Position numbers and translations under genes: made by a program. A stretch of DNA of 17,653 nt, taken from NCBI GenBank assembly GCA_945875195.1, contig CAMCJW010000022.1, forward strand, positions 1 through 17,653, written 5' to 3'. Below the pieces are notes generated by a model that was given only the letters and a program-made list of their open reading frames with translations, was not told where the DNA came from and searched no databases. Origin of the DNA: Chitinophaga pinensis. Lineage in GTDB: Bacteria > Bacteroidota > Bacteroidia > UKL13-3. Shown here piece by piece: positions 5,389 to 15,229 of the stretch (position 1 is the first letter of the stretch; each line of letters starts with the position of its first letter).

Positions 5389-7008
5389 ATGAATAACCTA
5401 GTTACAGAACTTCACAATCGTTTAGAAAAAATAGCTCAAGGTGGCGGTGCCAAAGCTGCTGCCAAACAAATAGAAAAAGGCAAAATGCTTGCCCGCGAAC
5501 GCGTTGCTTATTTGCTAGATAGCGGCAGACCACAAATAGAAATAGGCGCAATAGCCGGTTATGAAATGTATGCCGAACATGGTGGTTGCCCAAGTGGCGG
5601 GGTTGTAGTGGTAATGGGTTACGTAAGTGGCAGACAATGCATTGTTGTTGCCAATGATGCTACCGTTAAAGCGGGTGCGTGGTTCCCTATTACCGGCAAA
5701 AAGAATTTACGCGCGCAAGAAATATCTATTGAAAATAAATTACCTATCATCTACCTAGTTGATAGTGCTGGCGTTTACTTGCCCATGCAAGATGAAATCT
5801 TCCCCGACAAAGAACATTTTGGAAGAATATTTAGAAACAATGCCGTCATGAGTAGTATGGGTATTACCCAAATTGCAGCTGTAATGGGCTCTTGTGTAGC
5901 AGGTGGCGCTTACCTTCCAATTATGAGTGATGAGGCCATGATAGTTGACAAAACAGGCTCTATCTTTTTAGCTGGTTCGTATTTAGTTAAAGCTGCCATT
6001 GGCGAAGACATAGACAATGAAACTTTAGGTGGTGCTTCCACCCATTGCGAAATTAGCGGGGTAACCGATTATAAGTTCGAAAACGATGCTGCATGCTTAG
6101 ATAGGATCAAACGGATATTTGACAAAATTGGTGATTATGAAAAAGCTGGTTTTAGTCGGGTTGAACCAATAGCTCCGAAAAAATCAATGGATGATGTGTA
6201 CGAAGCGGTGGCTAATTTTACCAAACCATTTGATGTAATGGAAATTATTGAACGCCTTGTTGATGCTGATACCTTCGATCCTTACAAAGATTTATATGGC
6301 AAAACAATCATTTGTGGTTATGCCCGCATAGATGGCTGGGCAGTTGGGATTGTGGCCAATAACAGGTTAGTAGTGAAAGCAAAAAAACCAAAACAAAGTG
6401 CCAGCGATAACCCTGTTGAAATGCAAATTGGCGGCGTAATTTATAGTGATAGCGCAGATAAAGCAGCGCACTTTATCATGAATTGTAACCAAAAGAAAAT
6501 ACCGCTACTTTTCTTGCAAGATGTTACTGGATTTATGGTTGGTTCAAGAAGTGAACATGGCGGTATTATTAAAGACGGCGCCAAATTAGTAAATGCACAA
6601 GCAAACTCTGTAGTGCCAAAATTTACTATCATTACAGGCAATTCTTATGGGGCAGGCAATTATGCCATGTGTGGCAAAGCCTACGATCCACGCCTTATTG
6701 CAGCATGGCCTAATGCAAAAATTGCTGTAATGGGTGGCGCACAAGCTGCTAAAGTTCTATTACAAATTGAAGAAGCAAGTTTAAAGGCAAAAGGGGAAGT
6801 GATAGACGAGGTAAAACAAAAAGCCTTGTTGGATCAAATCACAGAAAGATACGAACGCCAAACTAGTCCGTACTATGCTGCGGCACGCCTATGGGTAGAT
6901 GCCATCATTGACCCCAAACAAACCCGCACCTGGATTAGCATGGGCATTGAAGCCGCTAACCACGCACCTATTACCAAGGAATTTAGACCTGGTGTAATTA
7001 GGGCTTAA
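5389..7008 (+). CDS. Acyl-CoA carboxylase carboxyltransferase (beta) subunit, methylcrotonyl-CoA type
   Basis: The subunit moves carboxyl from carboxybiotin onto an acyl-CoA in the cytoplasm. Its 539 residues form two crotonase-like carboxyltransferase domains. The N-terminal half has VDSAGVYLPMQDEIFPDKEHFGR (from 124) and GSCVAGGAYLP (167-177). The C-terminal half has the partner oxyanion-hole motif GNSYGAGNYAM (417-427). The DSxGxxLPxQ version and IFPDKEHFGR point to methylcrotonyl-CoA (leucine breakdown) or geranyl-CoA carboxylases; propionyl-CoA carboxylases usually show DSGGARIQEG. Substrate is inferred from family resemblance only. No biotin carboxylase or biotin carrier gene is adjacent, so the alpha subunit must be encoded elsewhere. 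It has its own promoter and is followed by a 123-bp gap, so it is probably monocistronic. Confidence 0.9.
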   Translation: MNNLVTELHNRLEKIAQGGGAKAAAKQIEKGKMLARERVAYLLDSGRPQIEIGAIAGYEMYAEHGGCPSGGVVVVMGYVSGRQCIVVANDATVKAGAWFPITGKKNLRAQEISIENKLPIIYLVDSAGVYLPMQDEIFPDKEHFGRIFRNNAVMSSMGITQIAAVMGSCVAGGAYLPIMSDEAMIVDKTGSIFLAGSYLVKAAIGEDIDNETLGGASTHCEISGVTDYKFENDAACLDRIKRIFDKIGDYEKAGFSRVEPIAPKKSMDDVYEAVANFTKPFDVMEIIERLVDADTFDPYKDLYGKTIICGYARIDGWAVGIVANNRLVVKAKKPKQSASDNPVEMQIGGVIYSDSADKAAHFIMNCNQKKIPLLFLQDVTGFMVGSRSEHGGIIKDGAKLVNAQANSVVPKFTIITGNSYGAGNYAMCGKAYDPRLIAAWPNAKIAVMGGAQAAKVLLQIEEASLKAKGEVIDEVKQKALLDQITERYERQTSPYYAAARLWVDAIIDPKQTRTWISMGIEAANHAPITKEFRPGVIRA

Positions 7009-7131
7009 GCATTTTAGATCGATTTAGGGTTGATTATTTTCCTTAATTGGATAATAAAATAATTTTCAATAAAAGTATGAAAAGACAAAAAATCTTTGGT
7101 ACTTGTAAGTTCAAATTAAGCCCTTCCTTCT

Positions 7132-10100
7132 ATGCCTTACTTAGGTCAAAAACCACATTGGATTAACAAAAAATTTCTGTTAGTTTCAATTACACTGATT
7201 ACCATTTTCAGCGCATTTTTCTTATTTAATTCAAAAGTAAGTGCAAAAAAGCGAGGTAAAATTAACCCCGCTTTTGCTAGCTATATAAGTGCCCATACTG
7301 CTGGAAGTATCTCAAGAGAATCTGCGATACGCATTCAATTCACCGCCAATTTTGCAGATAGTGGCATGATTGGTCAAGAGGCTAAAGGCTTCTCCTTTTC
7401 ACCTGCTATTAAAGGTGTAGCCTATTGGATTGATGGGGCTACTGTAGAATTTAAACCCGACGAGTTATTGCCTTCGGGCCAAGAATATGATGTTGCCTAT
7501 TCACTAAAACAAATTACAGCTGTACCCAAAGAATTGGAAGATTTTGAATTCGACTTCTCTGTTATACAGCAATCTTTTGAAGTATCGTATCCAAACTTTG
7601 CCTCAATTGATGGACAAAAATTTATTTACCAAAGAGTAAGCGGAACCTTAACCACAGCCGATATTGAAGAGAGTAGTAAAGTAGAAGAACTCCTCAATGC
7701 ATCGCAAGACGGCAAGAACTTTAGGATAAAATGGGAACATGGTTCAAACAAAAAAACACATCGCTACATCATTGATAGCATCGTGCGCAAAAGCAGTGCA
7801 AGTGAGGTGTTAGTTCAATGGAATGGTAGCGGTTTGAACCTAAATTTAAAAGGTGAACACAAGCTCATCATTCCTGCTCAAGGCGACTTTTCGGCTATCA
7901 ATGCCAGAATGGAAAACGATGGATCACAATACATCTCTGTTTACTTCTCAGATCCACTGATGCAGGCACAAGACTTAATTGGATTGATCCATTTTGATAG
8001 AAGTTTGAAAGATGAAAATTCAAAACCAATTGACCTAAAATATATTATTACTGGTCATGAAGTTAAATGTTACCCCAACAGCACTTTGAGTGGCACTTAC
8101 CAATTTTATATTGAACCTGGCATACAAAATAAACTAGGTTTCAAATTAAAAAAAGCGCAAACCTATGTGCTCAACTTCTCCGACCAGCAACCTGCCGTTA
8201 AAATACTTGGTAAAGGCGTTATTATTCCTGCCAGCAATAAAATGCTCATGCCTTTTGAAGCAGTAGGATTGACTGCAGTAGATGTGAAAATTACGCGCAT
8301 TTATGAAAAAAATGTGATTCAATTTATGCAGGTAAACGACCTCAAAGGAGAGAATGAAATTTACCGTGTTGGCAAAACAATTCTTAAGAAAAAAATCTTA
8401 CTCAACCAGGATAATATTACTGATTTAAGAAAACGAAATGTATTTAACCTCAACCTGGATGAGTTAGTAAAAACAGAGCCTGGAGCCATTTATCAAATAC
8501 AGCTATCATTTAAAAAAGAATATGCCTTGTACCGCTGTGATGGCGAGAATGCCGCTCCGTCCAATCAAGAAATAGAAAAAATAGAAGAGCAAGAAATCGA
8601 TGCAGATAATATGCCTGCAGAAGCAAGCTTTTGGGATTACTCTGAAGAATATTACGATGAAAATTACAGATGGGAAGATAGAAACAACCCTTGCAAAAAT
8701 TCTTATTACAATAACCAAAGGTGGGCCACACGCAATATCATGGCTTCCGATTTAGGTATCATTGCCAAGCGTGGTAGCACCAATCAAATTGTGTTTGCTA
8801 TTACACACTTGCTAACTACCAAACCAATTGCAGGAGTTACGTTGGAAGTATTAGATTACCAACAACAAGTTATTGCAACTGGCAGCACCAATGCCGATGG
8901 AATGGCTAAAATAGATATTAAGAACAAACCTTTTATGGTAGTTGCCAAATTCAAAGAACAACGTGGCTACCTTAAATTAGATGATGGTTCATCCTTATCG
9001 CTTAGCCAATTTGAAGTATATGGCGATGTGGTTCAAAAAGGCTTAAAAGGCCTACTCTATGGTGAGCGCGGTGTTTGGCGGCCAGGTGATTCTTTGTACC
9101 TCACCTTTATGCTAGAAGACAAAAACAAAACCTTGCCAAAATTTCATCCAGTTACTTTAGAAATATACACGCCTCTTGGGGCATTATACAAAAGACAAGT
9201 ACAATCAAATTCCTTGAATGGGTTCTATGATTTTAGAACCTGCACCGACCCAGATGCCATCACCGGAAACTATGTGGCAAAAGTAAAAGTTGGTGGTGTT
9301 ACTTTTCAAAGGCAATTAAAAATTGAAACGGTGATGCCCAATCGCCTAAAAATTGAACTCAATTTCCCCAAAGCATCTATTGAAAAAAACCAATCGATAA
9401 CGGCAACTTTAAAATCAAAATGGCTACATGGCGCAATTGCTGGCGGTTTGAACACAAAAGTAGAAGCAACTTTGGCAGCAGCTCCTACTCAATTTAAACG
9501 TTATCCCGATTTCATATTCGACAATCCATCCAGAAAAATTGAGCCTGTTTCTCAAACAATTTTTGAAGGTAAACTCAACGATATTGGTGAGGTTAATTTT
9601 AATGTTGATTTCAAATTAGAAAACGCTGCTGCAGGAATGCTCAATGCACATTTTGTAACAAAAGTATTTGAACCTGGAGGAAACTTTAGTGTAGATAGAT
9701 TTAGCATTCCTTACCACCCTTATAATGCCTATATAGGCCTAAGAATGCCTAAGGGTGATGCAGCAAGAGGCATGTTGCTAACCGATACAACGCATTCCGT
9801 TCAGGTGGTTTGTGTAAATCCAGATGGCACAAACGTTGTAGGTTCAAGAAAAGCAACTGCCCGTTTATACAAAATTAGTTGGCGTTGGTGGTGGGATAAA
9901 AACGACAATGATATTAGCTCCTACGCCAATAGTGAAGAGTATAACAATATCATGGAAAAGGAAATTACCCTATACAATGGTATTGGTAGATTTAATTTTA
10001 AACTAAGCTACCCAGATTGGGGAAGATACCTCATGTTAGTTACCGATGAACAAGGGCATAGCACTGGGAAAGTATTCTATGCAGATTGGCCAGGATGGGC

Positions 10101-12750
10101 TGGCAGAGGAGATAGAGACAATTCTATGGAAGCTGCTATGCTAACTTTTACCCTCAATAAAAATAGTTTCCAAGTAGGTGAAAAAGCCACAATCACCATC
10201 CCAACTCCACAGGCAGGAAGGGCTTTACTGAGCATAGAATCTGGCACTGAGGTTTTAGAAACACATTGGATTGAAGCTCAAAAAGGTCAGACCACCTATA
10301 GCTTTACCATCAACAAAAACATGATGCCAAATGTATATGCGCACGTTACATTGGTGCAACCTCATGCGCAAATTTTAAACGACTTACCCATCCGCATGTA
10401 TGGAATGATGGCTATTAAAGTGGAAGACCCAATTACAAAATTGGCTCCAACAATAGGCATGGCATCACAGATTAGTCCGGATGTAAACAACAACATACAA
10501 ATTTCTGAAGCCAATGGAAAAGCCATGACCTACACTTTGGCAGTGGTTGATGAAGGCTTACTTGATTTAACCAGGTTTAAAACCCCTGATCCACATAGTC
10601 ATTTCTATGCAAGAGAAGCATTAGGTGTTAAAACTTGGGACCTCTACGATTATGTAATGGGAGCCTTTGGAACTGAATTCAATAAAATTTTGAGCATAGG
10701 TGGAGATGAAGGAATCAATAGAAAATCGGGTGCCAACAAAGCCAAAAGATTTAAGCCAACAGTAAAGTTTATTGGACCATTTCACCTTCAAGAAGGCAAA
10801 ACAAACACGCATCAAATAAACATCAACGATTATGTTGGTTCAGTAAGAGTGATGGTAGTAGCGGGTTACGAAGGCGCTTATGGATTTGCCGAAAAAGCGG
10901 TGCCCGTTAAAAAACCTTTAATGGTTTTGGCCACGCTACCAAGAGTTTTACGTCCGGGAGAAGAGGTGAAATTACCTGTTACGGTTTTTGCAATGGATGC
11001 AGCTATCAAACAAGTAAATGTGCAGGTTACTGGCAATGAATTGGTAGAATTTATTGGTTCAAACAGTAAAATAATTAAATTCACAACCATAGGCGATGAG
11101 ATTGTAAATTTTGATCTACGTGTGAAAAAGGGAATGGGTATTGCCAAGGTTAAAATTGTGGCAGGCTCAGGTTCAGAAAGAGCTGTTACCGAAGTTGAAT
11201 TGCAAGTAGAAAATCCTAATCCTTATGAAAACAATATCTATCAAAGTACACTTGAGGCCAACAAAGAATGGAACGTGAACTATGAATTACCAGGAATAGC
11301 GGGCACCAATACAGCCTCACTTGAAGTAAGCACCTTACCTCCTATCAATTTAGAAAAACGATTGAAGTACCTCATTCAATATCCTTATGGTTGCGTTGAA
11401 CAAACCACTTCTGCAGTGTTTCCTCAATTAGGTTTGAACCGATTAATGGAGTTAAGTGATTACAGTAAAAGCGAAATTGAAAAAAATATCAAAGATGGTA
11501 TTTATAGAATCAAAAGTTTTCAAAATACAGATGGTGGTTTAGGTTATTGGCAAGGCGAACAATCAAATGATGAATGGGGAACAAACTATGCCGGACATTT
11601 TATGATTGAGGCCCAAAATGCAGGTTATACCTTACCAATTAATTTTATGCCTGCCTGGAAAAAATTCCAACAAAACAAAGCCAACAATTGGGTGCCTAAT
11701 AACAAACATTTAGGAGAATCTACGCAAGCTTACCGATTGTATACCCTAGCGCTAGCTAAAGCGCCAGAAATGGGTGCTATGAATAGACTCAAAGAGGAAC
11801 CAAATCTAACTTCTGCAACACGCTGGAGATTGGCAGCTGCCTATGTTTTGGTTGGAAATAAAAATGTAGCATTGGAAATAATAAAGAATGAAAAAATAAC
11901 GGTAGCCAATGTGCATACATTTGAAATGGAATACTCTTATGGTTCACCAGAAAGAGATGAGGCCATGATGTTAGAAACCTTAACGCTATTAGATGAAAAA
12001 GAAAAGGCATTTCCATTGCTTCAAAAGGTTTGTATGAACCTAAGCAGCGAAAGGTGGATGAGCACGCAGGCTACAGCCTATTCATTATTGGCAATTGCAA
12101 ACTTAACAGGTAAATACAATGATGGCAAATCGCTCGAGTTTGAGTATACCCTAAATGGTAAAACTGTAAGTTATAAAACCAAATCTGCTTATGCGCAAAT
12201 TAAGCTTCCTATTAGCAATGATGAAGGTGGCAAGTTAAATTTGAAAAGCAAAAGTAGTCAACTCATTTTTACTACAATTATTACTCGTGGTCAACCAGAA
12301 ATTGGCAAGCAAACAGCTATGGAAAATGGTTTAAAAATGGACATTGTTTACAAGACCATGCAAGACCAAGTTTTTGATCCTAGCAAAATAGTTCAAGGCA
12401 CAGATTTTAAAGTTGAAGTAACCATCACCAACCCAGGACTGATGGGTAATTACAACTATTTAGCTTTATCTCAAATGTTGCCATCGGGTTGGGAAATACA
12501 CAACAATAGAATGGATAATAATCCAAGCAATACAAAGTATGGCACACCAAGATACCAAGATATAAGAGACGATAGGGTTTATACGCATTTTGATTTGGCA
12601 GCCAAGCAAAAAGTTACCTATGTACTATTACTCAATGCCTCTTATTTGGGTAAATTTTATTTGCCAGGTTTCAATTGTGAGGCCATGTATTTTGGAAAGG
12701 TACAAGCGAGAAATGCAGGTAAATGGGTAGAAGTAGTTCCAAAAAATTAA
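7132..12750 (+). CDS. Alpha-2-macroglobulin family protein with thioester domain (YfhM-like)
   Basis: This 1872-residue envelope protein likely traps proteases. A protease cutting the bait region would trigger collapse and covalent capture through the thioester. Residues 15-32 are hydrophobic and VSA at 36-38 could be a signal-peptidase I site. There is no lipobox Cys, unlike E. coli YfhM. Recognisable parts are an N-terminal macroglobulin series, an acidic/aromatic linker with NPC and SYY (about 480-530), the MG2-type motif YGERGVWRPGDS (643-654), the alpha-2-macroglobulin core WDLYDYVMGAFG followed by SIGGDE (from 1169), and the thioester CVEQ (C1421-Q1424) at the start of an alpha-alpha barrel domain. 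All key residues are intact. The pbpC gene follows after 21 bp. The promoter is unclear; TTTT-N19-TAATTTTC at 7037-7067 is a weak candidate. Confidence 0.93.
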   Translation: MPYLGQKPHWINKKFLLVSITLITIFSAFFLFNSKVSAKKRGKINPAFASYISAHTAGSISRESAIRIQFTANFADSGMIGQEAKGFSFSPAIKGVAYWIDGATVEFKPDELLPSGQEYDVAYSLKQITAVPKELEDFEFDFSVIQQSFEVSYPNFASIDGQKFIYQRVSGTLTTADIEESSKVEELLNASQDGKNFRIKWEHGSNKKTHRYIIDSIVRKSSASEVLVQWNGSGLNLNLKGEHKLIIPAQGDFSAINARMENDGSQYISVYFSDPLMQAQDLIGLIHFDRSLKDENSKPIDLKYIITGHEVKCYPNSTLSGTYQFYIEPGIQNKLGFKLKKAQTYVLNFSDQQPAVKILGKGVIIPASNKMLMPFEAVGLTAVDVKITRIYEKNVIQFMQVNDLKGENEIYRVGKTILKKKILLNQDNITDLRKRNVFNLNLDELVKTEPGAIYQIQLSFKKEYALYRCDGENAAPSNQEIEKIEEQEIDADNMPAEASFWDYSEEYYDENYRWEDRNNPCKNSYYNNQRWATRNIMASDLGIIAKRGSTNQIVFAITHLLTTKPIAGVTLEVLDYQQQVIATGSTNADGMAKIDIKNKPFMVVAKFKEQRGYLKLDDGSSLSLSQFEVYGDVVQKGLKGLLYGERGVWRPGDSLYLTFMLEDKNKTLPKFHPVTLEIYTPLGALYKRQVQSNSLNGFYDFRTCTDPDAITGNYVAKVKVGGVTFQRQLKIETVMPNRLKIELNFPKASIEKNQSITATLKSKWLHGAIAGGLNTKVEATLAAAPTQFKRYPDFIFDNPSRKIEPVSQTIFEGKLNDIGEVNFNVDFKLENAAAGMLNAHFVTKVFEPGGNFSVDRFSIPYHPYNAYIGLRMPKGDAARGMLLTDTTHSVQVVCVNPDGTNVVGSRKATARLYKISWRWWWDKNDNDISSYANSEEYNNIMEKEITLYNGIGRFNFKLSYPDWGRYLMLVTDEQGHSTGKVFYADWPGWAGRGDRDNSMEAAMLTFTLNKNSFQVGEKATITIPTPQAGRALLSIESGTEVLETHWIEAQKGQTTYSFTINKNMMPNVYAHVTLVQPHAQILNDLPIRMYGMMAIKVEDPITKLAPTIGMASQISPDVNNNIQISEANGKAMTYTLAVVDEGLLDLTRFKTPDPHSHFYAREALGVKTWDLYDYVMGAFGTEFNKILSIGGDEGINRKSGANKAKRFKPTVKFIGPFHLQEGKTNTHQININDYVGSVRVMVVAGYEGAYGFAEKAVPVKKPLMVLATLPRVLRPGEEVKLPVTVFAMDAAIKQVNVQVTGNELVEFIGSNSKIIKFTTIGDEIVNFDLRVKKGMGIAKVKIVAGSGSERAVTEVELQVENPNPYENNIYQSTLEANKEWNVNYELPGIAGTNTASLEVSTLPPINLEKRLKYLIQYPYGCVEQTTSAVFPQLGLNRLMELSDYSKSEIEKNIKDGIYRIKSFQNTDGGLGYWQGEQSNDEWGTNYAGHFMIEAQNAGYTLPINFMPAWKKFQQNKANNWVPNNKHLGESTQAYRLYTLALAKAPEMGAMNRLKEEPNLTSATRWRLAAAYVLVGNKNVALEIIKNEKITVANVHTFEMEYSYGSPERDEAMMLETLTLLDEKEKAFPLLQKVCMNLSSERWMSTQATAYSLLAIANLTGKYNDGKSLEFEYTLNGKTVSYKTKSAYAQIKLPISNDEGGKLNLKSKSSQLIFTTIITRGQPEIGKQTAMENGLKMDIVYKTMQDQVFDPSKIVQGTDFKVEVTITNPGLMGNYNYLALSQMLPSGWEIHNNRMDNNPSNTKYGTPRYQDIRDDRVYTHFDLAAKQKVTYVLLLNASYLGKFYLPGFNCEAMYFGKVQARNAGKWVEVVPKN

Positions 12751-12771
12751 TTACCTTTTCCTAGCATCTTC

Positions 12772-15162
12772 ATGGGAGCGATTAAACTTTTAAAAAACCG
12801 AAAAATCATCAAATGGTTTATTGGTATTTGTTTGCTCATTGCATTTTGGTTCAGCCTACCCAAACCTCTTTTTAATAAGCCTTATTCAACGGTTTTATTG
12901 GATCAAAAAGGAAAATTACTGCAAGCTAAAATTGCCAGTGATGGCCAATGGCGGTTTAAAGAAGAACAATCAGTTCCAGAAAAGTTTGCCAAAGCAATTT
13001 TATGCTTTGAAGACAAGCGATTTTACTACCACCCTGGGGTTGATCCTATTGCATTTGCTAGAGCTATTTATTTAAATATGAAGCACCGTAGTATTGTGAG
13101 TGGCGGCTCTACACTTAGCATGCAAGTAATAAGAATTAGTAGAAATAAATCCCGCAATATTTTTCAAAAGCTATATGAAATGCTATTGAGCTTTAGGTTA
13201 GAAATTGGCTATAGTAAGAAAGAGATTCTATCACTGTATGCAAACCACGCGCCATTTGGAGGCAATGTTGTTGGCCTGCAAACTGCAGCGTGGCGCTATT
13301 TTGGAAGAAGTGCAGAACAACTATCTTGGGGCGAAGCGGCTGGCTTGGCAGTATTACCAAATAGTCCGTCTTTGGTTCGACCAGATAAAAATAGAAATGC
13401 CTTGAAAGCAAAACGTGATAGGTTATTGGATCAAATGAAAGCGAGTGGCATAATAGATGCACAAACTTGTATGCTTGCAAAACAAGAACCTATACCCTAC
13501 CAGGCCAAAGCCTTGCCCAACCATGCTCCCAACCTATTGGCATCTTTGCAACAAGGTTTGCTGGGCAACAATAATTCCAATACTGCTTTATTGAAAACTA
13601 CCATCGATATTAACCTCCAAGAAAGGGTAAATGAAATACTAGAGCAACACCACCAAGTGCTAAAATCGAACGGCATTAATAATTGTGCTGCCTTAGTAAT
13701 GGATGTGGAAACAGGCAATGTAAAAGTATATGCAGGCAATGTTATTCATCCAGAGAATCCAGAAATAGAAAGTTATGTAGACATGATTCCTGCGAATAGG
13801 AGTCCGGGTAGCACGCTTAAACCACTTTTATATGCAGCCATGTTGCAAGATGGTTTGCAACTTCCTAAATCTTTGATTGCAGATATTCCTACCCAAGTTG
13901 CAGGCTATACTCCACAAAATTTCGACTTACAATTTGATGGTGCGGTGCCCGCAGGTAATGCACTTGCTAGGTCGTTGAACATACCAGCAGTGCGGCAATT
14001 ACAGCAATACAGGTACGAAAGATTTTATTTCTTACTAAAACAATTAGGCATAAAAGGTTTGAACCAAGGGGCCAATCATTATGGTTTATCTCTCATATTA
14101 GGTGGAGGCGAAAATAGCATGTGGGAAATAAGTGGTGTGTATGCAAGCTTGGCAAGAATGCTCAATCATTATGGAAGCTATAGTGGCAAATATGATAAGA
14201 ATGATTTGCATGCTCCAAGAGTTCTGTTTGAACCCAATGAAAAGAAAAACATAGCAATGCCATCAACCTTACAAGATAAATTTTTCTTAAATGCTGGAGC
14301 TGTATACAACACATTTGAAGCCATGCAAGAATTGGTTCGACCAGGAGAAGAACAATTGTGGAACCAATTTACTTCTTCAAAACGCATTGCTTGGAAAACA
14401 GGAACAAGCTTTGGATTTAGAGATGGTTGGGCTATAGGTATTACGCCTAAAAATGTTGTTTGTGTTTGGGTAGGCAATGCAGATGGTGAGGGCCGGCCAG
14501 GCTTAACTGGCATTTATACTGCGGCTCCCATCCTTTTCGATATATTTAAATTGCTGCCTTATTCGGCTTGGTTCAGCCAGCCTTATGATGATATGCAATG
14601 GACAGCCACCTGCCATGAAAGCGGTTATTTGCCTTCAAGATTTTGCAATAACATAGATACAATTTGGGCGGCCAATTCTATTAGCACTGCCCCTATTTGC
14701 AATTACCATCAAATGATTCACACAGACTATACCATGCGTTATAGGGTAAGCAGTGATTGTGAATCGCCTTCAAAAATGAAACACACAAGTTGGTTTGTTT
14801 TGCCACCTGCAATGGAGTGGTATTATAAAAACCATGATCCAAATTACAAGAGCTTGCCACCTTGGAGAAGTGATTGTGCAGGCAATCAAATGCAGCAAAC
14901 CATGGAGATAATTTACCCGCGGAAATCGAACAGTATTTACATTCCAATTGAGCTAGATGGAAGCACGGGTAAATGTATTTTTGAGGTAGCTCATAGAAAC
15001 AAACAAACAAAAATATTTTGGCACCTAGATGAAAAATACATGGGCACCACACAAGAGTTTCATCAAATGGGCTTAAGCCCCGCGCCCGGCAAGCACCAAT
15101 TGGTTCTAGTAGATGAAAACGGCGAACGCTTGGAACAAAATTTTGAGGTGTTGAGGAAATAA
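12772..15162 (+). CDS. pbpC: Penicillin-binding protein 1C
   Basis: This bifunctional peptidoglycan synthase has 796 residues. One N-terminal membrane helix (about 13-29) anchors it in the inner membrane. The GT51 glycosyltransferase domain shows ED at 80-81 in CFEDKRFYYHPGVD, GGSTLSMQ (111-118) and the second catalytic-region Glu in KKEILSLYAN (E151). The transpeptidase domain has S347-T-L-K350, S401-L-N403 and K542-T-G544, so all three penicillin-binding motifs are present. The last 90 residues (from about 705) are the BiPBP_C beta domain that marks PBP1C. It follows the alpha-2-macroglobulin gene by 21 bp, the arrangement known from E. coli (yfhM-pbpC), which suggests joint work in envelope repair and protease defence. 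The ATG at 12772 gives a normal N-terminus. Confidence 0.96.
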   Translation: MGAIKLLKNRKIIKWFIGICLLIAFWFSLPKPLFNKPYSTVLLDQKGKLLQAKIASDGQWRFKEEQSVPEKFAKAILCFEDKRFYYHPGVDPIAFARAIYLNMKHRSIVSGGSTLSMQVIRISRNKSRNIFQKLYEMLLSFRLEIGYSKKEILSLYANHAPFGGNVVGLQTAAWRYFGRSAEQLSWGEAAGLAVLPNSPSLVRPDKNRNALKAKRDRLLDQMKASGIIDAQTCMLAKQEPIPYQAKALPNHAPNLLASLQQGLLGNNNSNTALLKTTIDINLQERVNEILEQHHQVLKSNGINNCAALVMDVETGNVKVYAGNVIHPENPEIESYVDMIPANRSPGSTLKPLLYAAMLQDGLQLPKSLIADIPTQVAGYTPQNFDLQFDGAVPAGNALARSLNIPAVRQLQQYRYERFYFLLKQLGIKGLNQGANHYGLSLILGGGENSMWEISGVYASLARMLNHYGSYSGKYDKNDLHAPRVLFEPNEKKNIAMPSTLQDKFFLNAGAVYNTFEAMQELVRPGEEQLWNQFTSSKRIAWKTGTSFGFRDGWAIGITPKNVVCVWVGNADGEGRPGLTGIYTAAPILFDIFKLLPYSAWFSQPYDDMQWTATCHESGYLPSRFCNNIDTIWAANSISTAPICNYHQMIHTDYTMRYRVSSDCESPSKMKHTSWFVLPPAMEWYYKNHDPNYKSLPPWRSDCAGNQMQQTMEIIYPRKSNSIYIPIELDGSTGKCIFEVAHRNKQTKIFWHLDEKYMGTTQEFHQMGLSPAPGKHQLVLVDENGERLEQNFEVLRK

Positions 15163-15185
15163 TATAGTATCTAGATAATCCAATT

Positions 15186-15217
15186 TTTTTTTTCTTTCAG
15201 TAGAAATAATATATTTA
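15186..15217 (+). promoter_or_regulatory. Possible promoter of the DUF3857 gene pair
   Basis: TATATTTA (15210-15217) differs from TAnnTTTG only at the last base. A T-rich tract covers the expected -33 place (TTTT at 15186-15189, 20 bp upstream). The 67-bp gap after pbpC is long enough for a separate promoter. The A-rich run just before the ATG at 15230 is typical of leaders in this phylum. Confidence 0.4.
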
Positions 15218-15229
15218 CAAAAAAAAGCC

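Noticed and set aside
13193..13480. Antisense open frames inside pbpC, A2M and other genes
   Set aside because: They are shadows of well-supported coding genes and show no domain, start context or promoter of their own.
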